DNA from: Lysobacteraceae bacterium NML08-0793 | GTDB lineage: Bacteria; Pseudomonadota; Gammaproteobacteria; Xanthomonadales; Xanthomonadaceae | NCBI GenBank assembly: GCA_002798275.1 | Contig: NWQR01000003.1 | Coordinates: forward strand, 62,001-126,000 | Reading direction: 5' to 3' | DNA: 64,000 bases | Shown: in pieces, positions 1-8,891 of the stretch | How the letters are laid out: each line of letters starts with the position of its first letter | How positions within the stretch are numbered: position 1 is the stretch's first letter | Program-made: the position numbers and the translations under genes | The notes under the pieces: generated by a model | The model's database searches: none | The model's input: only the letters and a program-made list of their open reading frames with translations | What the model was told of the DNA's origin: nothing

Positions 1-1645
1 GCCAAGAACTGGATGCCAGCAGCCTGCGCAGCGTTTGCTGCAACTGTTCGGCATAGCCCTTTTGCAAGTCAAATTGGCGCTGCATGTGCTGCAAGGCAGT
101 GCGCTTGTTGGCCAACTCTGTTTCCAAGCTCTGTATCTGCATCAAGGCTTGCTCGTGCTCGCCGTACAGTTGCTCAGCAATCGTCTTCTGCTCACGCAAA
201 ACCTTCAGCTCGCCATCCAACCGCTCTGCCCGCGCCTCCGCCTGCTCCCGCTGAACCACCAGCTTGGCATGTGCCTCACGCAAATCATCCAGTTGCATAT
301 CCAGCTCCTTTGCCCAAGCAACCGTTTGCTCATGCTCAGCCACAGTCTGGCCATGCTTGTCCCGCAAATCACTCAGTTGCATATCCAGCTCCTTTGCCCA
401 AGCAACCGTTTGCTCATGCTCAGCCACAGTCTGACCATGCTTGTCCCGCAAATCACTCAGTTGCATATCCAACTCCTTTGCCCAAGCAACTGCCTGCGCA
501 TGCTCGGCCACCTGCTTGCCATAGTCCTGTCGCAATCCGTCAAGCTCGGCATCAAGTCCCTGTGCCCAAGTCACAATGGTCTCGTGCTCTCCGACCAGAT
601 TACCATGCCGCTTGCGCAAATTTTGCAATTCATCATCAAGCTTCCTGGCCCAGAACACGGTCTTCTCGTGCTCGACTGCTGCACGCCGATATTCCTGCTC
701 CAAATTTTGCAGCCGCTCATCCAATATGACGACCTGATCATGCGACTTGTGCAACTGCTGCTTTAGAGCCGTCTCGGCCGCCTTGACAGCATCGGTTTGT
801 CTGCGGCTGTCTGCCAACATTGCCGCAAGACCATCCACCACGGGCGCCGCCGAATCAAGCAGCTCATCCACGCCAGCTTCAAGCTGCCCCTGCCACACCT
901 GTCCAGCATCGACGGCATACAACTTACGCAAGGGTGCCAGCAATGGCAACCCAGCCTGCCCGGAAACACGATGATGGCGCAGCTGCGGACGCAGGAAGTC
1001 CTCTATGGCTGCACTTTGTGCCACATCAGGCACAAGTGGCAAAGCCAAATCCAAGCCAATCTGCTCAAGTCCAGCGCGCCAGTCCTGCAAAATTTGCTGA
1101 TAGCCGATAAAAGACCTGCGCAGACCTCGACTGGCCGCCTCTGCCTCGCCCATGTAGCGCGCCCAAAGCAGCTCCCCCACGGGTAGTGGTATCTGGTTGC
1201 GCTTGTACAGCGATTGGGCGATTTCCAAGGGATCCCGGCTGACCAGCAGGGCACTTGACTCAATACCCTGGCGCTGCAATTGCTCTATCCACAGCGGCGC
1301 CAAACGACACAGACGTGGATCTTTCAGTCCCCAGAGGCTATGCCCGGCAAATTCCCGCTCAATCAAACTGGCAATTTTTTCTGCCGCCCGCCTTGCTGCA
1401 GCACTAGCCAACCAGCCTTCAGGCATCGGTCGAACATCATCCCAAGCCATACCGAGTTCGGCCAGCAAGGCCTCATGAATCTCCACTGCCGCAGCGTGCT
1501 CCCAAAAGCCCAGCGGGTTGTCATCCCCGGCTGGCATCAGATCACTGCCCAGATACACGCCACACAGGTTAAGCAAGCGGGTTACGGCTGAAGTGCCGCT
1601 GCGATGCATGCCCAAAACGAGGACAGCAAGCGGGGGAGATTTCAT
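1..1645 (-). CDS. sulfotransferase-like protein with long coiled coil (partial, runs off left edge)
   Basis: The minus strand is open without a stop from the ATG at 1645 to the window edge, about 548 residues. The N-terminus has a sulfotransferase-type 5'-phosphosulfate loop (GMHRSGTSAVTRLL, residues 12-25) and a likely 3'-phosphate motif (SRDPLEIAQSL, about 136-146), as in PAPS-dependent sulfotransferase-family proteins. From about residue 290 on the protein is charged and heptad-like, including a 28-residue tandem repeat at about 367-450. Large bacterial proteins of this build often continue into glycosyltransferase domains; that part would lie outside the window. A role in decorating surface glycans is an inference, supported only by the polysaccharide-type ABC permease at 7081-7905. 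Confidence 0.75.
   Translation of the reverse strand, partial: MKSPPLAVLVLGMHRSGTSAVTRLLNLCGVYLGSDLMPAGDDNPLGFWEHAAAVEIHEALLAELGMAWDDVRPMPEGWLASAAARRAAEKIASLIEREFAGHSLWGLKDPRLCRLAPLWIEQLQRQGIESSALLVSRDPLEIAQSLYKRNQIPLPVGELLWARYMGEAEAASRGLRRSFIGYQQILQDWRAGLEQIGLDLALPLVPDVAQSAAIEDFLRPQLRHHRVSGQAGLPLLAPLRKLYAVDAGQVWQGQLEAGVDELLDSAAPVVDGLAAMLADSRRQTDAVKAAETALKQQLHKSHDQVVILDERLQNLEQEYRRAAVEHEKTVFWARKLDDELQNLRKRHGNLVGEHETIVTWAQGLDAELDGLRQDYGKQVAEHAQAVAWAKELDMQLSDLRDKHGQTVAEHEQTVAWAKELDMQLSDLRDKHGQTVAEHEQTVAWAKELDMQLDDLREAHAKLVVQREQAEARAERLDGELKVLREQKTIAEQLYGEHEQALMQIQSLETELANKRTALQHMQRQFDLQKGYAEQLQQTLRRLLASSSW
293..544. repeat. 84-bp tandem repeat (28 residues) inside the coiled coil
   Basis: Three head-to-tail 84-bp units start at 293, 377 and 461. 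The first two differ by a single base; the third is diverged, and weaker copies follow toward 630. Each unit encodes one 28-residue coiled-coil segment (four heptads), so changes in copy number keep both frame and heptad register. The near identity of two units points to a recent duplication. Confidence 0.85.
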
Positions 1646-1814
1646 GGAGAAACAGGCTGAAAAATACCGAGAAAGTATACGTCAGCGCATGGCATCCCGC
1701 GACCGCCATACGCCAAAGTCTGGCCCCATCAGCTTTCTGTCGAGCCCCTCATCACCTGATGGCAATAGCGCCACGATGCACCACGCAGTGACGCAACAGT
1801 ACGTGCAAGTAAAA

Positions 1815-1845
1815 GAAAACGGGCGACTTTCGCCGCCCGTTTCTT
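1815..1845 (-). terminator. rho-independent terminator of the exported-protein gene
   Basis: AAACGGGCG at 1817-1825 pairs with CGCCCGTTT at 1834-1842 around an 8-base loop. On the minus strand the stem is followed by a T-rich stretch. It lies about 35 bases beyond the stop codon at 1878, so it fits as terminator for that gene. Confidence 0.8.
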
Positions 1846-1877
1846 GTTGCATCAACCTTGAAGCTGTGTGCTACGAA

Positions 1878-3632
1878 TTACAGCTTCTGATCCGGGGTCA
1901 GCCACTGGTTACCAATGGTCTTTTCCGGGGTCAGGTTGGTGACCGTACCGTTGGTCGAGTTGCGGTTCAGAGCGGAGCCCTTGAAGTTGCCGCAACCAGC
2001 GGTGACGCGGACGTACCACTTGCCGGTGCCACGATCGTTCGGATCCAGAGCACCCTTCACAGCGCGGCCGCGGGTATCAACACCGCTTTCCAGCACGTCG
2101 ATGTTGAACTGCTCGGAAGCGTGCGGTGCCAGCGTGTAGCTGAACCTGCCGGAGTGCTTACCAGCATCGTCCTTGGCGTCGATGAAGACCGGGCAATCAA
2201 ATGCATTGTTGTTGGTCAGGCGCAGGAACGACTGAGCCGTAGCATTCTTACCCGGGTTGACGTTCTGGAAGACCATGCTCACGCCATTTTCCAGCAGCGG
2301 GTGCAGTTCGAAGTTGCCGCGCGGCGGGGTCAGACGCTGGGTCGGCAGGTCATAATCAACGCCGATGTTGCCACTCAGGGTCGGGCTTTCCACCATCACG
2401 TTATCCAGTGCATTGCTGACCAAGCAGAAGTAGACATCGGTCGGCCCCGGAGGTGCGCTGGTGACTTGGGTGCCCGGCAGCTGAGCAATGGTGCTGGCCG
2501 GCAAGGTGAACTTGAAGGTGGTGTTGTCAGCGCTCAAGCTGCGGAGCACGCCAGCCGGGAAGCGAGCAGCGTCAACGCAGGTGTTGCTGCGAGACAGGAA
2601 CACTTCACCCTTCGAGCCCGTGAAGGCCGACAGGTCGGTGCCCACCATGTTGATGTCGAACTTGGCGCGGGTCGGGATATTCCACCAAGCCACTCGGGAC
2701 CCACCCACTGCGTTACCGCTGAAGTTCAGCACGTACTGCGCGGCACCACCGTTTTCTGCCGGCGCCTTGGCGATGTCGATGCGCACGCCACCCGGGCTCC
2801 AACGACGGATGTCGTTCAGAGTCCAACCGGCCGCACTGGCGCCACCAACGTCGCCTTCCGGCGAGAAGCGGGCACGACCCTTGAACTGCTCAATAGCGGT
2901 CGGAGTCTGACCACAGCACAGGAAGGTGTTGGCATCGATCACGTCGATGCGCGCCTTGTCGTTACCCGTCGGCAGCGAGCTGTACACCACACCCCACTTG
3001 GAGCGAGCAATGACCTGACGGCCGGTCAGGATCTGACGACCACCGTTGGTGACGTTCTGCACGGTGATTTCGGCAGTGACGGCACCCAAGCCAGCAACAT
3101 CCTTACCAATGACCTTCACCAGGTTCTTGATGTCCATGCCGTTGATCGAGATCGCCCAGCCATTCGGCTCGGTCGGGGTCAGCACTTGACCATTGCCCGG
3201 AGCCACGACGTCGAAGATCAGTTCCGTACCACCAGAGGTGTAGGAGATATTGCTGACAGTACCGTTGGTGCCAGCCGACAGCGGGGTCATGCCGTCACCA
3301 CCCAGTTCGGCACCCACCACGTAGCTACCGACGATTTCTTCCAGCGGACGCAGGGCGTTTTCGTTGAAAACGACACCATCATACAGGGTGACCTTGAAGC
3401 GCAGAACATCACCTGCACGGACGGTTGCCATCTGGGCGGCATCCATCGGCTCAGCGTCAAGACGCAGGCCGTGCGGGGTCACGAGGCTGATACCGTCGTT
3501 GACGATCAGTTCACGCGCATAGGTGACTTGGGTGTTCGGCTGCCAGATCAACTGAGAGGCAGAAGCTGCACCCGGCAGGACAACAGCGGCGGCGATTGCA
3601 GAAGCAAGCAGACGCTTATTCAGCTTAAACAT
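1878..3632 (-). CDS. large exported protein of unknown function
   Basis: 584 residues. I use the ATG at 3632 because a GGAG sits just upstream and the resulting N-terminus (MFKLNKRLLASAIAAAVVL..ASAS) is a clear Sec signal peptide; an upstream TTG at 3725 would bury it. The mature part is rich in Gly, Asn, Thr and Val in alternating beta-like stretches, has few cysteines and no catalytic motif or membrane segment that I recognise. It is a single gene with its own terminator and a long AT-rich leader, which suggests strong expression. A surface-layer-like or matrix protein, or a substrate of the type II machinery beside it, is possible, but no family is recognised. A long open frame on the opposite strand is a shadow. 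Confidence 0.85.
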   Translation of the reverse strand: MFKLNKRLLASAIAAAVVLPGAASASQLIWQPNTQVTYARELIVNDGISLVTPHGLRLDAEPMDAAQMATVRAGDVLRFKVTLYDGVVFNENALRPLEEIVGSYVVGAELGGDGMTPLSAGTNGTVSNISYTSGGTELIFDVVAPGNGQVLTPTEPNGWAISINGMDIKNLVKVIGKDVAGLGAVTAEITVQNVTNGGRQILTGRQVIARSKWGVVYSSLPTGNDKARIDVIDANTFLCCGQTPTAIEQFKGRARFSPEGDVGGASAAGWTLNDIRRWSPGGVRIDIAKAPAENGGAAQYVLNFSGNAVGGSRVAWWNIPTRAKFDINMVGTDLSAFTGSKGEVFLSRSNTCVDAARFPAGVLRSLSADNTTFKFTLPASTIAQLPGTQVTSAPPGPTDVYFCLVSNALDNVMVESPTLSGNIGVDYDLPTQRLTPPRGNFELHPLLENGVSMVFQNVNPGKNATAQSFLRLTNNNAFDCPVFIDAKDDAGKHSGRFSYTLAPHASEQFNIDVLESGVDTRGRAVKGALDPNDRGTGKWYVRVTAGCGNFKGSALNRNSTNGTVTNLTPEKTIGNQWLTPDQKL

Positions 3633-4038
3633 GGTTAACTCCATTAGGTTGTAAGTTACTCGAGCATCGTAGCTTGCCCACCTTGGCGCAGCTGACACTG
3701 CCAGCATGCCTCCTAGATGGAACAACTAGTCGAAAGCGTTGTGTGTTGAGCTACTTCGCTAGCCCCCCAGCACTTATACCCCCAACGTGCTACAACACTA
3801 AGTTAACGAGACATAAGGGGGGAAGTCAACCTTTAATCTTCAAATTTATTGACGAATATCACAGTTTTTAGAATTATTGACAATTATCAATTCGGCAACG
3901 CATTTCATTGATTTTATTAATAATTCTTCAGAGAAAAGGCGAAATTCAGACTTTTCCTACAACACTGGGCTGAAATATCCGAGCCAAGACCCCGACCAGA
4001 CACGCGGCATGCCGGCACTCTGATCGCATTCAACGCAC
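3633..4038. other. AT-rich intergenic region upstream of the exported-protein gene
   Basis: About 400 bases without a gene. The middle is markedly AT-rich compared with the GC-rich surroundings. It holds a promoter candidate (separate entry) and an imperfect palindrome TTGACAATTATCAA at 3877-3890 that could bind a regulator. No clear terminator for gspF was seen. Confidence 0.5.
3800..3829 (-). promoter_or_regulatory. candidate sigma70 promoter for the exported-protein gene
   Basis: Read on the minus strand there is TTGACT (3829-3824), 18 bases, then TAACTT (3805-3800). Transcription would begin about 160 bases before the ATG at 3632, giving a long leader. The match is by eye only. Confidence 0.4.
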
Positions 4039-5250
4039 TCACACGGCAATATCATTGGCGCTGGTAATGGCCAAGATGATACCGGTCATGATGATGCCGA
4101 TAACCCCGCCAATCAACAGGATGGCGACAGGCTCGAGCAGGGTAAGGAATTGCTTCATGCGGGTGCGACCGGATTCGCGGTAGAGCTTGGCGAGCGAGTC
4201 AAGCATAGCGGGCAGTTCGCCGGACTGCTCGCCAACCCGAATCAGGTTGTAGCCGGTGGGTGAAAGTGTGCCTTGCTCTTCCAGTGCATCGGCCAAGGTG
4301 CGTCCGCCCCGGACGGCGCGAGTGGATTCTTCTAGGCGCGCCCGGCGGCGTGGCGAAGCAACGCTTTCTGCCGACAGCGCCAGAGCTTCGAGCATCGGCA
4401 CGCGGTTGCCCAGCAAGGTGGCCAATACCCGCGCCCAGGCAGCGACTTCGGCCTCGATGCGCCAAGTGCCCAGCACCGGAATGCGCTCCATGCTCTGCAA
4501 CAGATTGGCACGGGCGGCAGGACGACGCAGCACCAAGCTTGCGGCAAGCACGACGCCGATCATGACGATGCTGATCCAGAGAAAGTTTTCGCGGGCAAAC
4601 ATGCCGGTATTGAGCACGGCCGAGGCGAGCCAGGGCAGGTCTTCGGCACGCTTGAGCAAGGTGGCGAACTTGGGCACGACATAAGTGAACATCATCACCA
4701 CCGCGCCAATACCGGCCAGCACCAGCACCACCGGGTAGGTCAGCGCCTGACGCATTTCATTGCGGACGCTGCGGTCGTAGTCCATCTGCGCGGCGGCATC
4801 GGCCAAGGATTTGGCCAGTAACCCAGCTTTTTCGCCGCTGCGCACCAAAGTATCAACATAGCGCGGCAGTGGCAGTTTGGCCTGTGCCAAGGCTTGCGAG
4901 AACGGCTGCCCCTGACGCAATGCGGCGGCAATGCCGGTAAAGGCATCGCGCATTTTCGGATGCGGGTTGGAGCGTGCCTGGGCATTGACCGCATCGGCCA
5001 GCCCCACGCCTGCGGCAAGCAGTGTGGACAGCTCCTGCAAAGCCAAGATGAGGTCTTGGGCGTTCAATTTGGCCTTGCGTCCGGCCAATACGCCACTGGG
5101 GGCGGCTTGTTCATCAGCGGGCTTGACCGAAAGCGGCATCAGGCCGCGCTGTTCAATACTGCGGGCGGCCTCGCGCTCGCCTGCGGCGACCACTTCGCCG
5201 TCGAGCTTGACGCCTTCGGAGTTCAGCGCCTGGTAGCGGAAGCGACGCAT
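4039..5250 (-). CDS. gspF: type II secretion inner-membrane platform protein GspF
   Basis: 403 residues from the ATG at 5250 (MRRFRYQALNSEG), the usual GspF start; an upstream extension is not needed. Two T2SF domains are visible, each followed by hydrophobic helices (about residues 180-210, 225-245 and 375-400), as in the GspF/PilC platform family. GspF sits in the inner membrane and links the GspE ATPase to assembly of the pseudopilus. It follows gspE on the same strand with a gap of 135 bases. The length is normal for the family. Confidence 0.95.
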   Translation of the reverse strand: MRRFRYQALNSEGVKLDGEVVAAGEREAARSIEQRGLMPLSVKPADEQAAPSGVLAGRKAKLNAQDLILALQELSTLLAAGVGLADAVNAQARSNPHPKMRDAFTGIAAALRQGQPFSQALAQAKLPLPRYVDTLVRSGEKAGLLAKSLADAAAQMDYDRSVRNEMRQALTYPVVLVLAGIGAVVMMFTYVVPKFATLLKRAEDLPWLASAVLNTGMFARENFLWISIVMIGVVLAASLVLRRPAARANLLQSMERIPVLGTWRIEAEVAAWARVLATLLGNRVPMLEALALSAESVASPRRRARLEESTRAVRGGRTLADALEEQGTLSPTGYNLIRVGEQSGELPAMLDSLAKLYRESGRTRMKQFLTLLEPVAILLIGGVIGIIMTGIILAITSANDIAV

Positions 5251-5385
5251 TTCAATCCTGCCTTTGCCGATGCTGGCGCAAGTCTGCGGGCAACCGAGGG
5301 AATTGGGCAACTGCGCAGCTACCCCGTGGCTGTATCTGGGCGCGGATATTGATCTTGCATACGGGCATATTCATGCGCAGCAGGC

Positions 5386-7068
5386 TCATACGGCAGTCAC
5401 GCGCAATACTTCGTCCACGCTGGTGATGCCCTGCCAAGCTTTGAGCAGGCCATCTTCGCGCAGAAAACGACAGCCTTCGGCACGCGCCATGGCCTTGAGC
5501 TCTTGATGACTGGCACCGGCCACCACTGCCTGCTGCATGGCTTCGCTGACCGGAATCATTTCATAGATGCCCACGCGCCCACGGTAGCCGGTGTTCTGGC
5601 AATGCGTGCAGCCGACCGGCTCACGCCATTGTGGCGCCTGTCCGGCGAGCACCTTGGCAGCCCACGGGGCGGTTTCTTCGACAATCGCCGGCAGCACATG
5701 CTGGGCAGAGCGGGCGCAATGCGGGCAAAGCCTGCGCACCAATCGCTGCGCTTGCAGGCCTTTCATGGGCGCGGCCACCAAGAATGGCTCCACCCCCATG
5801 TCAATCAGGCGGGTAAAGGCGCCAATGGCATCATTGGTGTGTACGGTGGACATCACTAGGTGGCCAGTAAGGGCGGACTGGATGGCGATTTCGGCAGTTT
5901 CACGGTCGCGGATTTCGCCCACCATGATGACATCCGGGTCTTGACGCAAAATCGACCGCAGCACATTGGCAAAGGTCAGACCAATATCGGCATGGGTCTG
6001 AATCTGGGTGATGCCCTCAAGCTGAAACTCCACCGGGTCTTCGACGGTGATGAGTTTCTTGAGGCCGTCATTGCTGGCCGCCAAAGTGGCATACAAGGTG
6101 GTGGATTTGCCCGAGCCGGTGGGCCCGGTCACCAATACGATGCCATGCGCTTCGCGGCTCCATGCAGAAAGCGTTTGCAGATGATCGGCCGCCATGCCTA
6201 GCCGCTCCAGCCCCAGATCCTTGCGCTCCTTGGGCAAAAGGCGCAGCACGATGGATTCGCCATGCACGCCGGGCAAGGCCGAGGCACGAATATCCATGGC
6301 CTGACCACTGGCACGCACGGTCAGGCGGCCATCTTGCGGCAGGCGGCGCTCGGCAATATCCATGCCGGAAATGAGCTTGAGGCGCGAGGCAACGGCGTTG
6401 AAGCGATCGCGCGGCAGATGCAGGCGACTGTAGAGCACGCCGTCGATGCGGAAACGCACCACGAACTCATGCTCGCCCGGCTCAAGATGGATATCCGAAG
6501 CCCGCTGCTCCACCGCTTGCGCCATCAGGCTATTGACCAGCTCCACCACCGGAGCCTCTTCGGCCAGCTCACGCAGGTGGCGAATATCATCGGCATTGCC
6601 AGCATCGGCACGGCGCGCATGCCCCAGTGCATCCAGCAGACGCTCCAGCAATTGACTGGGTGCCAGCACCCAGACCCGTTCGTGTTCGGGAAAGAGATAT
6701 TCCAGCGCTTCACGCAGTTCTGCCGCCGCCGGGTCGCGGCTGGCACATAGCACTCGCCCCTCGCCGTCCTGCCAAATCAGCGCCTGGCGGTCGATCATCC
6801 AGTCGCCGGGCAAGTCCACTCCTTCGGGCAAGCTCCATTCATAAATTGAAGGCGGCTCAAGATCCCGCCCCAACAGCGGCAGCCCCAACTGCTGCGCCAG
6901 CGCATCGAGCAATTGGTCTTCGGACAAGGCGCCGATACGCATCAGCAAATTGCCGACGCGACCGCCGACTTCACGCTGCAATTCCAGCGCACGGCCAAGA
7001 TCGGCCTCGGTAATGGCCTGGCGTGCCAGCAACAGTTGCCCCAAAGGTTGTGCGGTGGATACGGTCAT
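5386..7068 (-). CDS. gspE: type II secretion ATPase GspE
   Basis: 560 residues. N-terminal MshEN-type region, then the ATPase: Walker A GPTGSGKST at 315-323, Walker B region IMVGEIRD at 381-388, a His box (STVHTNDA) about 407-414, and four zinc-binding cysteines at about 448, 451, 487 and 490. All are hallmarks of GspE/PilB secretion ATPases. It powers pseudopilus assembly from the cytoplasmic face with GspL and GspF. It lies 12 bases downstream of the ABC permease stop-to-start junction, so the two are probably co-transcribed. Confidence 0.96.
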   Translation of the reverse strand: MTVSTAQPLGQLLLARQAITEADLGRALELQREVGGRVGNLLMRIGALSEDQLLDALAQQLGLPLLGRDLEPPSIYEWSLPEGVDLPGDWMIDRQALIWQDGEGRVLCASRDPAAAELREALEYLFPEHERVWVLAPSQLLERLLDALGHARRADAGNADDIRHLRELAEEAPVVELVNSLMAQAVEQRASDIHLEPGEHEFVVRFRIDGVLYSRLHLPRDRFNAVASRLKLISGMDIAERRLPQDGRLTVRASGQAMDIRASALPGVHGESIVLRLLPKERKDLGLERLGMAADHLQTLSAWSREAHGIVLVTGPTGSGKSTTLYATLAASNDGLKKLITVEDPVEFQLEGITQIQTHADIGLTFANVLRSILRQDPDVIMVGEIRDRETAEIAIQSALTGHLVMSTVHTNDAIGAFTRLIDMGVEPFLVAAPMKGLQAQRLVRRLCPHCARSAQHVLPAIVEETAPWAAKVLAGQAPQWREPVGCTHCQNTGYRGRVGIYEMIPVSEAMQQAVVAGASHQELKAMARAEGCRFLREDGLLKAWQGITSVDEVLRVTAV

Positions 7069-7080
7069 GTGGATAGTGGC

Positions 7081-7905
7081 TCAAAGAAGATCGGCAAAGC
7101 CTCGGCGCAATACGGCAAAGGCACGCTGCCCGACAAACAGCAGCAATACGGCAACGACACAATAAATGGCAAAACCCGAAAGCGCCGGCCACTGCCCATG
7201 CAAAATGGCATCGCGCACAGCCGTTACCGGCCAAGTAATCGGGTTGTAATCGACCAGCCCATGCAGCACCTGCGGCACCATATCGCGCGGATAGAACACC
7301 GGCGCGGTAAACAGCAGCATGGTAATCACCACACTGATGACCTGCCCCAAATCGCGCAGATAGACCCCCAGCGCAGCAATCAGCAGCGACAAACCATACA
7401 GCAGCAGCAGATAGGGCAGCAAAATCAGCGGCACCGCCAGCGCGGAAAGGTGCAGCGTGCCATGAAAAAATGCAGCCACAAGCCCCAGCAGCAACAAGCC
7501 AATCAACGCATGAATCAGTGCCACCCCAAGCGGCACAGCCACCAGTACCGGCAACGGAAACACCATCTTGCGCACAAAATTGCTGTGCCGCTGCATCAGT
7601 CCCGGCGCCTGCCCCACCGATTCGGACAACATCCCGTGAATCAACAGGCCGACATACAGATTGAGCACGAAGCCCAGATTGTCGCCCTCGGCAAGCCCCG
7701 GCCAGCGCGCACGAAAAATGGAGCCGAACACAAAGCCGTACATCGCCAACATCAACAACGGCAGCAATATCGGCCACAAGCGCCCCAGCAAAGTGCCGCG
7801 ATAGCGCGCCGCCATCTCCTGCGCCACCAGCGTGCGCCAGAGCGAAAAATTGCGCAGCAGGCGCTGATGGGAAGACAGGGGCAGCGAAAGCGAGGGCTGG
7901 GACAT
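7081..7905 (-). CDS. ABC-2 type polysaccharide exporter permease (Wzm/KpsM-like)
   Basis: 274 residues from the ATG at 7905 (MSQPSLSLPLSS); a start at 7926 would add seven residues. The cytoplasmic segment with ARYRGTLLGRLWPILLPL followed by six hydrophobic helices is typical of Wzm/TagG/KpsM permeases, which export O-antigen, capsule or teichoic acid chains together with a Wzt-type ATPase. No such ATPase is encoded next to it in this window. It is the first gene of a minus-strand unit that continues into gspE and gspF, an unusual companion for type II secretion genes. Confidence 0.85.
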   Translation of the reverse strand: MSQPSLSLPLSSHQRLLRNFSLWRTLVAQEMAARYRGTLLGRLWPILLPLLMLAMYGFVFGSIFRARWPGLAEGDNLGFVLNLYVGLLIHGMLSESVGQAPGLMQRHSNFVRKMVFPLPVLVAVPLGVALIHALIGLLLLGLVAAFFHGTLHLSALAVPLILLPYLLLLYGLSLLIAALGVYLRDLGQVISVVITMLLFTAPVFYPRDMVPQVLHGLVDYNPITWPVTAVRDAILHGQWPALSGFAIYCVVAVLLLFVGQRAFAVLRRGFADLL

Positions 7906-8032
7906 CCGGCAAGCCCGCAGGGGCAAAAATAAAGGGGCACATAGAGTAACAGGCGATAGTGCAAATTCAGTTCTTTCGCCCTGCCTGCGCTTATACTTCA
8001 GCGGCTTCCCGGAACTTTTGATGGACTAAATC

Positions 8033-8485
8033 GTGCGCAAAGCCCCATATTCACCGCGCCCGCAACGCGGCTTTACCCTGCTTGAAATGATTGTGGTGCT
8101 GGTCATCATCGGCCTCATCATGGGCTTGGTGGGCCCCAGATTGTTTGGCCAAGCGGACAAGGCCAAAGTACAGACCGCCGAAACCCAGGTCAAAATGCTG
8201 CGCGGTGCCTTGCAAACCATGCGACTGGATATTGGTCGCGTACCGACAGCCGAAGAAGGGCTGTCCCTCCTCAATAACGCGCCCAGCGACCCCCGCATCG
8301 CACAGCGCTGGCGCGGCCCGTATCTAGATGAAGCACTCCCTGAGGATCCGTGGGGCAATCCGTATCAGTACTCGCCCACCGCCAGCGGCTCTTCGCCCTT
8401 CTCGCTCTACTCTTTCGGTGCCGACGGCCAATCCGGTGGCGAGGGCTATGATGCGGACATCGGCTATCTTCCCGGGCAACAATAA
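8033..8485 (+). CDS. gspG: type II secretion major pseudopilin GspG
   Basis: 150 residues from GTG at 8033. Short basic leader, prepilin peptidase site RG/FTLLEM (cleavage after Gly13), the conserved Glu at +5, a hydrophobic helix to about residue 35, and the GspG C-terminal core with DPWGNPYQY and SFGADG (calcium-site region). It is the main subunit of the periplasmic pseudopilus. First gene of the plus-strand run to gspD; it shares a 128-base divergent region with the permease/gspE/gspF unit. Confidence 0.96.
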   Translation: MRKAPYSPRPQRGFTLLEMIVVLVIIGLIMGLVGPRLFGQADKAKVQTAETQVKMLRGALQTMRLDIGRVPTAEEGLSLLNNAPSDPRIAQRWRGPYLDEALPEDPWGNPYQYSPTASGSSPFSLYSFGADGQSGGEGYDADIGYLPGQQ

Positions 8486-8879
8486 GCCCGACCGCCCATC
8501 CGCTGGCTTCACCCTGCTGGAATTAATGGTGGCGTTGGCGGTGATGGGACTTGCCATGGCTCTGGTCGCCCCCTCGGGGATGCGTATGGTCGCCAGCTGG
8601 CAGGAGCGCGATGAAGTGCACTCGGTATTACGAGAAATTGCCGCCATCCCGGCCAAAGTCAGGCGCGACAAGGCGGCAGTCACACTGGATAGCTCAACCT
8701 CGGCAGAAAAAGTGCATGAATTGATCCCGCTGCCAGCCGGCTGGGAAATGGAGCTGGATCAGCCGCTGAAGATCCATGCCAGCGGCGCCTGTGAGCAGAC
8801 TGACGCTACCTTGACCACTCCCCATCAGGAACTGCGCCTGCGCATCCAAACCCCTTTCTGTCACCCAATACTGCTCTGA
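8451..8879 (+). CDS. gspH: type II secretion minor pseudopilin GspH
   Basis: 142 residues from ATG 8451, chosen because GAGG lies six bases upstream; ATG 8448 is equally in frame. The leader ends at SAG/FTLLELMVALAV, a prepilin cleavage site with Glu at +5, followed by a short hydrophobic helix and a small variable domain. It overlaps gspG by 35 bases. The cluster position between G and I supports GspH, although the C-terminal domain is short and divergent. Confidence 0.85.
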   Translation: MRTSAIFPGNNKPDRPSAGFTLLELMVALAVMGLAMALVAPSGMRMVASWQERDEVHSVLREIAAIPAKVRRDKAAVTLDSSTSAEKVHELIPLPAGWEMELDQPLKIHASGACEQTDATLTTPHQELRLRIQTPFCHPILL

Positions 8880-8891
8880 CCCCAGCCCATC

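Noticed and set aside
13-766. Two long plus-strand frames with repeated peptides (HAQPQSGHACPANHSVAYPAP-type)
   Set aside because: They are shadows of the 84-bp repeat in the sulfotransferase-like gene on the minus strand, which is open over the whole 1645 bases and has recognisable motifs.
1518-3638. 706-residue open frame on the plus strand
   Set aside because: It lies opposite the exported-protein gene, which has a signal peptide, ribosome site and terminator. The plus frame has no family features.
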